DNA of 64,000 nt, from positions 6,200,001 to 6,264,000 of the forward strand of contig JAZAYU010000005.1 in assembly GCA_038501625.1 (NCBI GenBank), written 5' to 3'. A program made the position numbers and the translations under genes. Source of the stretch: Corbicula japonica (taxonomy: Eukaryota; Mollusca; Bivalvia; Venerida; Cyrenidae). This document shows positions 24,401 through 39,400 of this stretch, one piece after another; position 1 is the first letter of the stretch, and each line of letters starts with the position of its first letter. The notes below the pieces were generated by a model that was not told the DNA's origin, did no database searches, and was given only the letters and a program-made list of their open reading frames with translations.

Positions 24401-27400
24401 AATGCACGAAAAGCATCCACACGAGTGCCCACACTGCCCCAAGAGTTTCAAGAAGCCAAGCGATCTGGTGCGGCATATTAGAATACATACCGGAGAAAAG
24501 CCATTTGCATGCAATCTCTGCTTTAGAACGTTCACTGTGAAATCAACATTAGATAGCCATAAGAAGACTCATGGAGGATGTTAGTTCATTTTATTCTTGT
24601 CTCCACTTTACAGAATATTTTTAGTTTTTAGCCAGGGGAAGGCAATTTAGGACTGCTGATTTTTTAAAACCTGGTTTACTTCTGTGGTATTTCTAATGCT
24701 ATGCTTTGAATGAAAGAATGTGTTCATAGTATGTGGGGTCAACACCTTTCCAAACTAATGCTCCCTGACCTGTACAAAAGCAAGTAACTACTTGTCATGT
24801 AAACTTTTTAAACCCTTTAATCCATTTTTAACACATGTGCGACTAGAGTAGATCCAAATCAGCTGGCTAATCTGTGCCATCTAATCTGGATCTGCACTTG
24901 TTGCATCTTGGTCAACAATAACCTAAGGAATCTGAAAGTGAACCAAGTAGATCCTGATCAGGTGACACTAATGTGCCAGCTCATCTTAATTGACCTCTGT
25001 TTATCCGTGAAATAAAGGTATAAAGGGTTAACTTGCTCATATTCTGAACAGCGTTTACAATTTTTGAAAAGATTATTAGTTTGCTGTTGGGAATGATGTC
25101 GAACTTGGGCACCATATCTGTCCAAAAAATAAAAACATGGAGAAATATGACAAGTTCTATGCTCAGCACTTAAAAGGATATGAACAGTTTAGATGCATTG
25201 ATCTTTCAAGTTTTTTAATTGTTTCAGTTGAGAAAACAATATGCTGTCACATATGTAACTCCATGTTTAGTACAAAAGGGAGCCTGAAAGTTCATATGAG
25301 ACTTCACACAGGTGAGTATTTCATGCTTTACTCCTTATATACGCGTTTTAGTATGCATGCAACCAGAGTAGATCATTGACCATTGATACACCTGTATTGC
25401 ATGGGTGAACATTGTAGATCCAGATCAGCTGGCACATCTGTGCCATCTGATCAGGATCTACACTGTTCATTTTTTTCTTAGAAATAAATTAATTAATAAA
25501 ATAGTGAACAGTTTAGATCTTGATCAGATGGCACAGAGGTGCTGGCTGATCTGGATCTACAATGTTCACCTATGCAATAAAGGTGTATCTATGGTGTAAA
25601 GGGTTATTGGGATGATTGAGGACATGCCTTAACCCTTTCCTGTACAGACACACCTTTATTGCTAGGGCGAACAGTTTAGATCCAGATCAGCCGGCACATC
25701 CGTGCTGTCTGATCAGGATCTAAACTGTTCGCTTTTTGATTCATTAGGTTATTTATGACCAAAATGCGACCAGTGCAGATCCTGATCAGACGGCACGGAT
25801 GTGCCGGCTGATCTGGATCTACACTGGTCGCACATGCGTTAAAATGCGTATCTATACAGGAAAGGGTTAAAATGAAGAAAAAAAACACAAAATACTGTAG
25901 TATGGAAAACTACAAATTTTATGCCAGCATATACAAGTATACAAGCTTGCCATATTTCACTTTTTTGCCAAGCAACTTTAGAAGATACTTTAGGGGATGA
26001 TGCATTTAAAGGCAATAAGGAATTATTGTACTTTAAGTAAAACATTGAACTAAATGGTTTTCTACTTTATGCACAGACTGGTAACATATTTGTTATGCCC
26101 CCACAAAGTGGGAGGCATAAAGAGTTGCACTCGTCCATCTGTCCGTACATCCGTACGTCTGTACATCCGTACGTCCCCAAATCTTGTGGCATCAACTCCT
26201 CCTAAACTATAAGGCGGATTTCTTTCAAACTTTCACAGATGATCAAGCAGGATGTGTAGATGATCGTAAAGAAAGGATTTTTTCCTGCGACCATTTTTAC
26301 TAGAGTTATGGCCCTTTGTTAATTTCAGTTATTAAATCTTGTGGCGTCAACTCCTAAACTATAAGGCGGATTTCTTTCAAACTTGCACAGATGATCAAGC
26401 AGGATGTATAGATGATCGTAAAGAAAGGATTTTTTCCTGCGACCATTTTTACCAGAGTTATGGCCCTTTGTTAATTTCAGTTATTAAATCTTGTGGCGTC
26501 AACTCCTCCTAAACTATAAGGCAGATTTCTTTCAAACTTGTACAGATGATCAAGCAGGATGTGTAGATGATAGTAAAGAAAGGATTTTTTCCTGCGACCA
26601 TTTTTACCAGAGTTATGGCCCTTTGTTAATTTCAGTTATTAAATCTTGTGGCGTCAACTCCTCCTAAACTATAAGGCGGATTTCTTTCAAACTTGCACAG
26701 ATGATCAAGCAGGATGTGTAGATGATCGTTAAGAAAGGATTTTTTCCTGCGACCATTTTTACCAGAGTTATGGCCCTTTGTTAATTTCAGTTATTAAATC
26801 TTGTGGCGTCAACTCCTCCTAAACTATAAGGCGGATTTCTTTCAAACTTGCACAGATGATCAAGCAGGATGTGTAGATGATCGTAAAGAAAGGATTTTTT
26901 CCTGTGACTATTTTTACCAGAGTTATGACCCTTTGTTAATTTCAGTTATTAAATCTTGTAGCATCAACTCCTCATTAACTATCTAAGGGATTTCTTTCAA
27001 ATTTGCACAGATGATCAAGCAGGTTGTGTAGATGATTGTAAAGAAAGGGTTTTTCTTACGGCCATTTTACCAGAGATATGGCCCTTTGTTTATTTCAGTG
27101 ATTTAATCTTGTGGCATCAACTCCTCGTTTACTATTGGATGGATTTCTTTCAAACTTGCTCACATGATCAAGGTGGATGTGCAGATGATCATAAAGAAAG
27201 GATTTTTTCCTGCGGCCATATTTACCAGAGTTATGGCCCTTTGTTAATTTCACTTACAAAATTTTGTGGCATCAACTCCACATTTTTTATTTGGCTGATT
27301 TCTTCCAAACTTACACAGATGATTAGACATGATGTCTTAATTGCTGTAAAGGACATTGCCTTGCAACCATTTTCACCAAAGTTATGGCCCTTTGTTTATG

Positions 27401-30400
27401 TTAGTCATTAAATTTTGTGGCTCTTACTCCTCATTCACCACATATTGTTAATACCTAGTACACAATTTTGTTACAAATGTACTTGCAGCAGTGGGGGCAT
27501 CAGTGTCCTGAGGACACAGTCTAGTTCTTAAAATAAAGTGATTTAAATTATATTGTAATTAATTGTTAACAGTGACTGAAAATCAATGAAATTCACATTA
27601 AAATTGAATTGGATGTAAACTTTATAGTGCATTACTAATGTAAGTCAGACTTGATAAAGAGGTACATGAAAATGTTTATATAAATAAAACATATAATGTA
27701 AGTCATTATTATCATCCGACAAAAACAGCATCTGTTGTTGAAAATGTGAGTTAAAATAAAATATAAAACAGAATATGTCATAGTTCTAGTAAATTATAAT
27801 ATTTCAACAAAAGATTTCACTGAGAATAGATCAAGTAATAAACAAGTACAGAAACATGTATATTAGTTCATTATTGTTAAATAGCTATTATTAATATATG
27901 GTATATAATGATTCAACTTTTATTCCACAAATACACCTTTTTACACTTGTGCGATCAGTGCAGATCCAGATCATCTGGCACATATGTGCGATCTAATCAG
28001 GATCTGCACTGTTTGTTCTTTGGTCAGAAATAACTTAATAAATCAAACAGTAAAGATCATGATAAGATGACACTAAAAGCTTCTCTAAAATGTATTGTAA
28101 AAGCAGATGTAGTAAGACAATTTCAAAATTATTCTTACAATAAAATTGTGAAAAAATGTATTAAAAAAATTTTTTTTGTTTGGATTCAATCGAAGAAATT
28201 CAGACCAGCAGTTAGACATCTGTACCACTACACCACACTTAATAGATGTGTAGCGTCGACATATATTTCAGTATATTCACTGGTTAGATACAAGTGTATA
28301 TCCAATGACCTTTATGAAAATAATTGCAGTGACAGGTCAATGTTGGTGTACAATACAATGTATATTATAAAACAGAAATAAAAAAGAAAAACAACATCTG
28401 TCTGCTTACCTTGTCTGTGAAACTCTGTCAAATACCTTTTATAAATTATAAAACAGAAATAATATGAAAAACAACATCTGTGGTAAATTTCAATGTAATT
28501 TCTATTTATTTTCCACAACTAATGGTAGATACAGTTTGAGTACAGTACTGAATTATTTGTTATATTTTTCCAGGTGCAAAACCTTTCAAATGTCCTCACT
28601 GTGCACAGCGATTCCGCACGTCTGGTCATAGAAAATCACACATCTTGTCCCATTATAAAGAAGGTGGCACGAGCCGCAAGAGGAAGATGAAGTTTGACAT
28701 CGAGGAAATTAATCCTGACAAAACAATGGAATTTATCAACCAGGTTGATAATCAGCAGCTCCAACAAGTACTTAACCAAGGTCAACCTCAAGGTCATATG
28801 CAAATGGGTCAGGTGATTAACATCGACCAATCAATGCTGGGCGGGAACATGGTTCCATTACAACTGACTGTTGATAGTTATGGTAATGTGACAGATAATT
28901 CCATGCTGCAGTTACAAGGGCTAGAAGGGCTTCAGCTACAGCTTCCAGGGGGAAACTTGGCTGGGATCCAAATTACTGGTCTCGATCAGGCATCCATTGG
29001 TCAGACTGTCCATATTGATGCTAATATTCTACAGCAGTTGCAGTCCGGGAACTTTAATATAACATTAAATTCAAATCAGGGGCAAACAGCAGACCCTAAT
29101 TTAGTTCAGAGCTTGGCAAATATCCAACTGCAGCCTATTTCTATGGGAGATGTGGTGACCTCGACCATGATGGCACAGCCGCTCGGAGCTATAGGTCTGG
29201 AACAGGCTGGGCTGCAACCAGGAAACCAGGCAGGGCAGTTGAACGTGTTGAACCAGGACCTGTCACAGGGGACCTTTGTGCTGGCAGCAAACAATGGCAT
29301 GTTACATGATCAACAGGTTAGAATGAATATTTTGAAATGTTTCAGTGTACTGTGGTATCATTTATTTTTGTGCAAAAGGCATAAATGACACTTTCAAAAG
29401 GGCATTGACTCTTTACACGCATTTTAATTGGTTAATTGAGGCACATGTACAATTCTTCTAAGATAAGATATTAAGTCATTTGTTTTTGTGCACTTTCTTT
29501 AGCGCAAAATACGTGAAAATTCAACCATCATGAAATAGAATCACACCACATTATTTCTTTCCTCATCAGTTTTTCATCACATCTGACATTTCTTAATGCA
29601 ACGGAAAAGAGATGGTTTTTTTATATGACATAGAATTCCTATTTACCAAATCAAAGCCATTGCAAAAGTTGCCAACATTCACCACCCACTCAAACTGGCA
29701 GATTTTAACCCTTTCCTTGATATATACTTATTTTTACACATATGCGACCAGTGTAGATCCAGATCAGCTGGCACATCCGTGCAGTCTGATCAGGATCTGC
29801 ACTGGTCGCATTTTAGTCAGAAATAGCCTAATGAATCAAAAAGCGAACAGTTTAGATCCTGATCAGATGGCACGGATGTGCTGGCTGATCTGGATCTAAA
29901 CTGTTCGCCCTAGCAATAAAGGTGTATCTATATAGGAAAGGGTTAAGACATATACTTAATAATACTTAGTAAAACTTGTTGTCGGCAGCTGATTCCCATT
30001 TTCCTTATTGATTTTTCACTATTTAAGGTTTCCTAAATAAAAGTTCCAGCTCAAAATGAAGTGCCAGTCTTTAACAAGTAGTCTGGAACATTGGACACTA
30101 TAATGAAATGCTTAGTTTTACATCACACTTAGTTAACCCTTTACTCAATAGATTTTATTGCATGGGCAAACAATTTAGATCTAGATCAGCTGGATCATCC
30201 ATGCCATCTGATCAGGATCTAAACCATTCGCCTTGAATTCATTATGTTATTTCTAACCAGGAGGAAAACACTTTACATCCAGATCAGATGACACAGATGT
30301 ACTGGCTAATCTTGATGTAAAACTGGTCCCAAGGTTATAAAGCTGAGATTGGAAACCAGTCTCAAATCTCAAGCATCTGATTGGCTGAAATGGCGACCAG

Positions 30401-33400
30401 TCGCCATTTCAGCCAATCAGATGCTTGAGATTTGAGACTGGTTTCCATGCTCAGTTTTATAACCTTGGACACTTGTCACCCATGTGATTAGATGCTTATA
30501 TGTGAAGTAAATGGTTAAGAACAATGTATTTCAATGCTTTAGATATTGGATCATTTACAAAAATCATCAGGGTGCCAGAAGTCAAATCTGAATTGTATGT
30601 TCAAGTGGCAATATTGTATTACTTTTTCAAGAAATCCCAAAAATGGTTGAGTGTGGTGTGATTGCAAAAATGTGTTTAATGTGTTGTTTTTTTGTTTGTT
30701 CAGTCAGTAATAATTTGAAACATACTCCCATAACTCTAATACACAGCTGCTAAAGGCAATATAAGTGCTCTCAGTTCATATAAACATCTTTGAATTGTTT
30801 GTGTTTCATAATGATTTAGAATATTTTGGAATATATTAACAATATATTTGTTTTCCTAGCAAAGTTGACAGCTTGAAATCGATGCACTGTAGAAAGTCTA
30901 TTTACATGTAATTTTTAAGTTTGGAGTGTCGGATAAGTAGTACAAACATGCTTGCATACTGTAAAATCGGTAATATTTCTGGGATAATTTTCGAAGATTT
31001 CTTGTGCAGAGTTCATCCAGGAATTAACCCTTTCCTCCATATATACACATTTTTACACATGTGTGACCAGTGTAGATCCAGATCAGCTGGCACATCTGTG
31101 TTGTCTGATCAGGATCTGCACTGGTCGCATTTTGTTCAGAAATAACCTAATGAATCATAAAGCCAACATAGATCCTGATCAGATGGATGTGCCGGCTGAT
31201 CTGGATCTACATTGTTCGACCACACAATAAAGGTGTGTCTATGGAGGAATGGGTTAAAAAAAAAACGAAGTGGAAATAAATGTAATTACGATATTTGAGA
31301 TTCATGAAAATAAGAACCCACAAAAACAATGTATAACTAATACATTACTAATAACTAATATCGATTACTTTTGCCAAAGATCACTGTACTGAAGCTAGAG
31401 ACCATTATCAAATCCCAAGTACCTGATTGGTCAGTTTGTAGATTGAGCTTGATTTCAACCAATCAGCTGATAGAGATTTGAGACTGGTACCCGTTCCCAG
31501 TTTAATGATCTTGGGTTAAAACTGTGTATTTATTTTATCAGGCTCAGATGGTTCAGCACAGCCAAGTTGGCGATGGTCAGCCAATGGGAGATGGCAGCGT
31601 TGTTGATAAAGGTAACATCATCTGAAATCGACACCTGACACTGAACTAAAGGTTATCAAATTCCAGACCAGGCTAATTTGATTGCAAGATAATAAAACTA
31701 AGAATGGAAACCATTCTCAGATTTTAGCAAATTTGATTTGCTTGAATTGAGCATACTCCTAGAATTGACCAATAGAAAGTTCTAAATATGAGACTGGTTT
31801 CCATACTCTGTTATATAAAATTGGAGCATGGTCAAAGTTTAACCTGTTACTGCATATATAAGGGAATATATTGCATGCGCAACTGAGTTGATCCAGATCA
31901 GCCATTCCACATCTGATCAGGATCTACACTTGTCACACATGTGATAAAATAAAAATATATATTGTGTAAAGGGCTTACTATTTCATTAAAATTAGGAGAC
32001 CAGTCATGTGATTAGTCAGTTTTGAAACTAAACTCAGTTTTTACCAGTCAGAGAGATTTTGGTGACCAGTTTCAAGTATTTGTTTTTTGACGAAGTGCAC
32101 TTATTATTTTATGCCGAATTCAGCTGAATGATGTAGACCAAAACAAATTACATTTTCGCAAAAATAATTGTTATAATTTTTTATTTCAAAAAAATAATTA
32201 TTATTCAACAGACACTGCTCTTGAGATAAGTAACACGATCCAAGGTTTGTCAACAGACATGGACCACGACACTGCGGACATGAAAGCCATAGATCCAAAC
32301 ATGACGACAGAATTAGCTGATCACATCATTGAAGATGATCAGGTTAGTGAAGCAAAACTTATCTGGGGAGCTTAACCCTTTACTCCATATTGCTACCAGG
32401 GTAGATCCAGATCAGCTGGAACATCTGTGCGTTTTAATCAGGATCTGCACTGTTTGCATTTTGGTCAGGATTGCCCCTTGTCACGCATGTTATAAAATCC
32501 AGAAATAACCTAATAAATGAAAATGCGCATAGGGCAGATCCTGATCAGATGTCGGCTGGTTCTACACTGTTTGCCCATTTCATAAAGGCCACGAAGGGAA
32601 GGGTTACGCTCCTTAGGAAAGTGTGACAGATTTTGGATTCTTTTTTTCCCCATGTAGGGGCTGATCGAGAGGTGGTTTGGTGTGGTTACTCAAACCCCAT
32701 TTTTGGCAGCAATATTTTATTTTTTTTAATGCAGGTTTTGGCCTGAAAATTGGAATTTATCGTGTAAGACTGCCACAAATGAAGTTCCAGATTTAAAATG
32801 GTTTCTAGGAAAAGTAATCAGGCACACAGGTGAAATCATGATGACCTGCTTACATACTTCTTGTTTTTATAACTGATTAAACAAAATGCATTTCTAAGCT
32901 GTTAATATGATATAAAGCAAGCTGTTTGAAATAAATTGCATATATAACAATTATGATGGTATTGCAGATTGCATTGGGTTTAATGATGTTTGCCATATTT
33001 CCAGTTGTTCATGAGCCATTGTCTGTACATTATTTGTTGGCGGAGGGATTAGTCGCCTATGACATGTATATAATTTATTTCCGCTGGCAACTATTAGAAT
33101 AAGACGATGAAATATTTATGCCAAGATAAAGACACTCTAAAAGACTGTATTCATTTAAATAACGCTGACTACTCAAGCGTGATTTGTTTAGATTTAATAT
33201 TCACGGCCCCAAGTATGTTGAGAATACTTAAACGTAATGTTAATTTGCGTGTCATGCAAAAGTATGTAACATGCATGATGGCGACGTTATTTTTGTGTAT
33301 ACTTGTTTGTACGTTGAAGGAGTCGCACAATACAATCAGAACTGCTCACGTCTTGGTCTCTCTCTTATGAGTTTTCACTTGTGTTCACGCCGATAAATAT

Positions 33401-36400
33401 AAATATTGCAGGCTCGTATTGATTGAGCCTGTTCCTGGGCAGTTAAGGACTTAAGGTCAAAAGTTAAGGTCATAGTGACCTTTAATAAAATAACAGCAGA
33501 TAATTATTCAATTGGGGTTTGGGGGGCATACATGTTTTACAAACGTCTCTTGTAATTATTAGGCTATGTCTGACAATGACGATGCGGAGGACGATTTAGA
33601 CGACTCTGAGATGATTGAAGACACTGTAGAGGAAGTAAACGTAGAGGAGATCAACGATGAGGAAAAATTCCATCCAACCGACATTACGACACGAATGATG
33701 CCAGTGTCCAACGTTCTTAGCACCGATACGACTTCAACGCCGCAGAACAGCGTTGCCGATGGCAGCAGGCAGTTCCAGTGTCATGTAAGTCATTTCTGGG
33801 CCTGGGTTGAAGGTTATAACACTAAGATTGGAAACCAGTCTCAAATCTCAAGCATCGGATTGGCTGAAATGGCAACTGGTCGCCATTTCAGCCAATCAGA
33901 TGCTTGAGATTTGAGACTGGTTTCCATGCTCAGTTTTATAACCTTGGGCACAGGAAAGCCTTGAAGTCATGCACCAAATACAGTGTCAGAAGTGGTCAAT
34001 ACACTGTAATTTAAGAAAGCCATTATTTTGTCTAAGACCAGATGTGCTGTATGAGGTAACTTTTTGCTGAATGCTCTGATATCTCTCGAGGATCATGGTC
34101 TTGTTCTTGTTCATTTGTAGATGTAATACTAGTGTAGTTGTTGTTGTTTTGAATGGTCACAAACAGTTTAGAGGGAAACCACCTTTCATGCATTGCGTAG
34201 TACTGTCATTATACCCCTGCATAAAAAGTATGGGGGGTATTTAGGAGTCATCATACGGTTGGGTGGTTGGTCTGTGGCACTTACTACGTCAACAGTTTTC
34301 AAGATATCGACTTGAAACTTTAAACATATGTTCGTGAGTTTATTTGCGCGAACTTTTTTTTTTTCATGTGGAAAAGTCCATTATTTTTCAGAGGGGAGCA
34401 AGATTCAACAAAAGTTTGTGACTGGAACTTCTTCTACAGTTTTCAAGATATTGACTTGAAACTTTACACATATGTTCAGCATGAAGTGTAGATGTGCGTG
34501 ATAGGGGAGCCTTATTTAACAAAATCATATGACGCAAACTACTTCTCCTGTTTTCAAAATATTGACTTGAAACTTTTAACATTTATTCGGCATTCATCGT
34601 ACATGTGCAAGACATTTTTTGTGTCGCCTGCGATAGCAGGTAGACACATAGGTATCCTATTGTCCGGCGTCTTCGTCGTCATCGGTGCCGTTGTCCGGTA
34701 GTCCCCCAACTTTAACCTGAAACTTAATGTTGCCTATAACTTTGAAAGTACTTGTCCTATTCACTTCATACTTGGAATATATCATCAGCATGAACAATGA
34801 CATCTGTGACAACAAGAATGATAACTCCAGTTTCAATATTTTTTTAGTTATGCCCCTTTCAAATGCAACTTTAACCTGAAACTTAATGTTGCCTATAACT
34901 TTGAAAGTACTAGTCCTGTTCACTTCATACTTGGAATATATCATTAGCATGATCAACAACATTGGTAACAAAAAGAATCATAACTCTTGTTGATTACATT
35001 TTGAGTTATGCCCCTTTCAAATGCAACTTTAACATGAAACGTAATGTTGACTTTAACTTTGAAAGTAATTGTCCTATTCACTTGATATTCGAAATAAATC
35101 ATCTTCATTGAACAGCGTCATTATGAAGAACAAGAATGATAACTCCTGCTGGACTATTTTATGAGTTTTGTCCCTTTAATATACAACTTTAATGTTGAAA
35201 CTTAATGTTGCCTATAACTTTTTAAGTACTTGTCCTATTCACTCTTCTAATATATCATCTTCATGAACAACAACAACATCGGTTACAACAAGAATCATAA
35301 CTCCTGTTCGACTATTTTTTTTTCAAATGCAAATTTCACATGAAACTTAATGTTGTGTATAATTTGAAAGTACTTGCCCTATTCATTGAATACTTCGATT
35401 GTATCATCAACATTTTATGACTTATGTCTCTTTCAAATGCAACTTTAACATGAAACTTAGTGTTGCCTTTAAAATTGAAAGTACTTGTTCGATTCACTTA
35501 TTACTTTGAATAACTCATTTGCGTGCACAAACAAATTTTTAAAGATGATAACTCGGGTTTCACCATTATTATAGTTATTCCCCTTTTAAGTGCAATTTAG
35601 ATGACACATGTGTTCTGTGGTGTAGTATTGAAATCAACTTAAATAAAATATTTTTATTATTATATATGATTAAACATAGGCCCACATTTCAACGTTTTCC
35701 ATGCAATCTACACATGTGTTCCGCGGAACACAACATTCTAGTTACCTTCTGGATCAGTCTATTATTTTTTTAGAGGATCACTATTTTACAAAAGTGCTGT
35801 GATGCGAACTACTGGTACAGTTTTCACGGTAATTACATCAAACTTAAAACATATGATCAGCTTGAAGTGTAGATGTGTGTAACATATATTTCATGTAGGT
35901 CAGTCCATTATTTTTTGTAGGGGAATGATTAAACAAAATCTTGTGATGCAAAGTAATACATTTTCAAGATATTGACTTGAAACTGAAATCATGTGTTCAG
36001 CATGAAGTGTCGATGTGGTAGACATATTTTTCATCTGGATCAGTCCATTATTTTTTGAAGGGGAGCACTATTGAATATTTTATTCATTGTTAGGTAAAAA
36101 GATGCGAACATTATTTCTGCATACTCTGACAAAGCAGTATTGCGGGGGTATTTATCACCTTCAGTGATAGCTCTAGTTGTTTTTGTTCCCAGTAGATGAA
36201 ATATGCACACTGCAGAATTAGTTTAAATTCCATAAATTATGTAAAAATGGTAATGAAAAATAGGTTTTTGCATAAATTGTTAGGATTTATACCACCGCAG
36301 ACAGAAGCGCAAAAGGTCAAAGAAATCCAGCTTGTTCACTTATTTTACATGGATATAGTGTTAACCCTTTATTCCATATATATGCATTTTTACGCATTTG

Positions 36401-39400
36401 TGACTAGTGAAGATCCAGATCTAATGGGAAATCTGGTCAGAAATAAATTTAAGAATCAAAAAGCAAACAGTGCAGATCCTGATCAGATGATACAGATGTG
36501 CCAGCTGATCTGGATCTACACTTTTCACCCTTGCCATAAATTCTTACTTATTGAGGAAAGGATTAAGTACATATTTACATAACATTGTGATTTAAGTAGA
36601 ATATGTTTAAAAAATCTTGAGTTGTAATGTTTTGTCTATCCCTGTGCCCAAGGTTATAAAACTGAGCATGGAAACCAGTCTCAAATCTCAAGCATCTGAT
36701 TGGCTGAAATGGCGACTGGTCGCCATTTCAGCCAATCAGATGCTTGAGATTTGAGACTGGTTTCCAATCTCAGCTTTATAACCTTCAGCCCTCTACTCCA
36801 CATATATGCATTTTATCACATATGTGACCAGTGATGATCCAGATCAGCAGGCGCATCTGTTCCATCTGATCAGGATCTGCACTGTTTGCCCATGCAATAC
36901 AGGCCTACACCTTTTATCACATGGGCAAACAGTATGAATTCAGATCTGCTTGGGCATCTGTGCCATCTGTTTAGGATCTACATAGTTCACTTCAAGATTT
37001 GTTTGGTTATTTCTGACCAAGAAGCAAACCAGTGCAGATCCATTCCCTCCATATAGACGCATTTTTACGCATGTGCGACCAGTGTAGATCCAGATCAGCC
37101 AGCACATCTGTGCCATCTGATCAGGATCTGCACTGGTCGCATTTTGGTCAGAATTAACATAACAAATCAAAAAGCAAACAGTTTAGATCCTGATCAGATG
37201 GCACAGATGTGCTGGCTGATCTGGATCTAAACTGTTTGCCCATGCAATAAAGGTATGTCTATGGAGGAAAGGGTTATATGGCAGTGATGTGCCAGTTTGA
37301 TCTGGATCTACACTAGTCTCTTATATGATAAAAGGTGTACATATGAAGTAAAGGATTAACTCTAAACACCCTAATTTATTTATTGTTTTAATTTGGTACA
37401 CTCTGTAATACCTACTACTAAGAAGTTAGTTCATATATCTACACATGTCTCCAATGTAATAAAAGGTGTACATATTAAGTAAATTGTTAACTGTTTAAGT
37501 CCTTTGAATTTATTTGGTAGTACCTAGAAGTTTAGTTCATATATTACATTTAAATCAGTATGCTTTCATCATAAATTGCCATGATGTCTGATTTAGTGTT
37601 TTATCCTCACCAGAAATAGGATTTAATAAAGGACTTAATGATTTCAGACAACCATAAACAAAGTGAGATAAGATATTAATAAAAAAGAATACATTGTACC
37701 TTGAAAACTGAACATAATTCCAGCATTTTAGATTGAACCCTCACATTGCATAAGCAGAGCTTCAGATAAGATGGGTATTTTGTCTGTCTTATATCAAAAC
37801 TTTGTAAGAGGTTTAGAAATCCACCAATCAGAATATGTTATTTCAACACATGACTATTTTTAACGTTTCCTATTGGCATAGGGGTTTGAGATTTTCACAG
37901 ATTTCATGCTTGTTTTTCTACAATGTTGCCAAAAGTCAGATTTGGTCAACACATGGTTTTACCATTTGCTATTTCGTAAATACCCTTTTGAGTTTTTTGT
38001 GTGGGGGTACTGGTACACTTTCATTTAAAAAAAGATGGTAAAGTGCTGATTTATTTTCTCCACCCTTTGAATTCTACAGTAATAAAATATAATTTCGTTT
38101 TCTGAACATGTATTATTAAGGAACAATACCCTTTCACTTCAGTAAAATATCCATAACATACAAACAGAGTCTTTGCGTCAAAGTTTTATCCCGAGCTTTG
38201 CATAAGTTAATTCCATAATAAAAACAAAATATATAACCCATTACACCATATATATGCATTTAATCGCATGTTCAATCAGTGTAGATGTAGATCAGCTTGC
38301 ACTTCTTGGTCAGAATTAACCTAAATGAATAAAAAAGTGAGCAGTGTAGAGCCTGATCAGATGGCAGGGATGTGCTGGCTGACCTGGGTCTGCACTCCAA
38401 ATGCTATAAAACCTGTATACATATTTGAAGTAAAGGATTAAATAGATCAAAGGTTGTATGTCAAACAAATGCTGCAGAAACAACCTTTGAAGTAAGTCTT
38501 GTTTCTTGCAGAAAAACAATTTACCAGGTTACTACAGTGCCCAAGGTTATAAAACTGAGCAGTCGCCATTTCAGCCAATCAGATGCTTGAGATTTGAGAC
38601 TGGTTTCCAATCTCAGTTTTATAACCTTCAGCCCAGTTGTGTGGGTTCCTTGTCTTGATTTTAATGCATGCGTCAGACTAGGATTCATCGATTTCGTCGA
38701 CACAGACGTAAACAACACAGTTAATATATTTGGAATTGCGTGGTTGCCTGTTTTAGCAGACACTGCCAAATAAAGCACATAAACAAGCTATAATAGTGAA
38801 AGTCTTTCTATAAATAGATTATAAATAGTAAATAGTAAAACAATTAACCCGAAACCAGATATTTACAATACCGGTATATGTATGATAAACTACAAGAATT
38901 AGGACAAGGGCGATGCAAGTGTGCCTGAATTCCCATCTAGTTGTATAGTAACCTTGTTAATTAAGATTAGTTTAATTTTGTACAAGTGCATATTCTTCTC
39001 AACATCTAGCTCCTCTTATATGGGTGTTAAAACCTTTTCCTGTATAGATACACGTTTATTGCTAGGGCGAACAGTTTAGATCCAGATCAGCCGGCACATC
39101 CATGCTGTCTGATCAGGATCTAAACTGTTCGCTTTTTGATTCGTTAGGTTATTTCTGACCAAAATGCGACCAGTGCAGATCCTGATCAAACGGCCTGGAT
39201 GTGCTGGCTGATCTGTATCTGCACTGGTCGCACATGCATAAAAATTCGTATATATCAAGGAAAGGGTTAAGCTTACATTGCCAGCACAAGCAGAAAAGCA
39301 AGGACAGGAAATACAGATCTACTATACAAGATATCCCTAATGATCTGAATGCAATAAAACCTAATTCTATGTAGGAAAACTAGAGCTTATCAGGGACATT

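Noticed and set aside
25629..25870. Cloverleaf-like MITE as a tRNA-derived SINE or tRNA gene
   Set aside because: No anticodon/T-loop arrangement recognised, no poly-A or tandem tail, and both ends are inverted repeats at TTAA, so it is a DNA transposon derivative.
26801..27411. Frames of 61-100 codons inside the 155-bp array
   Set aside because: They repeat with the Helentron-like tandem unit and are interrupted between units; not coding.
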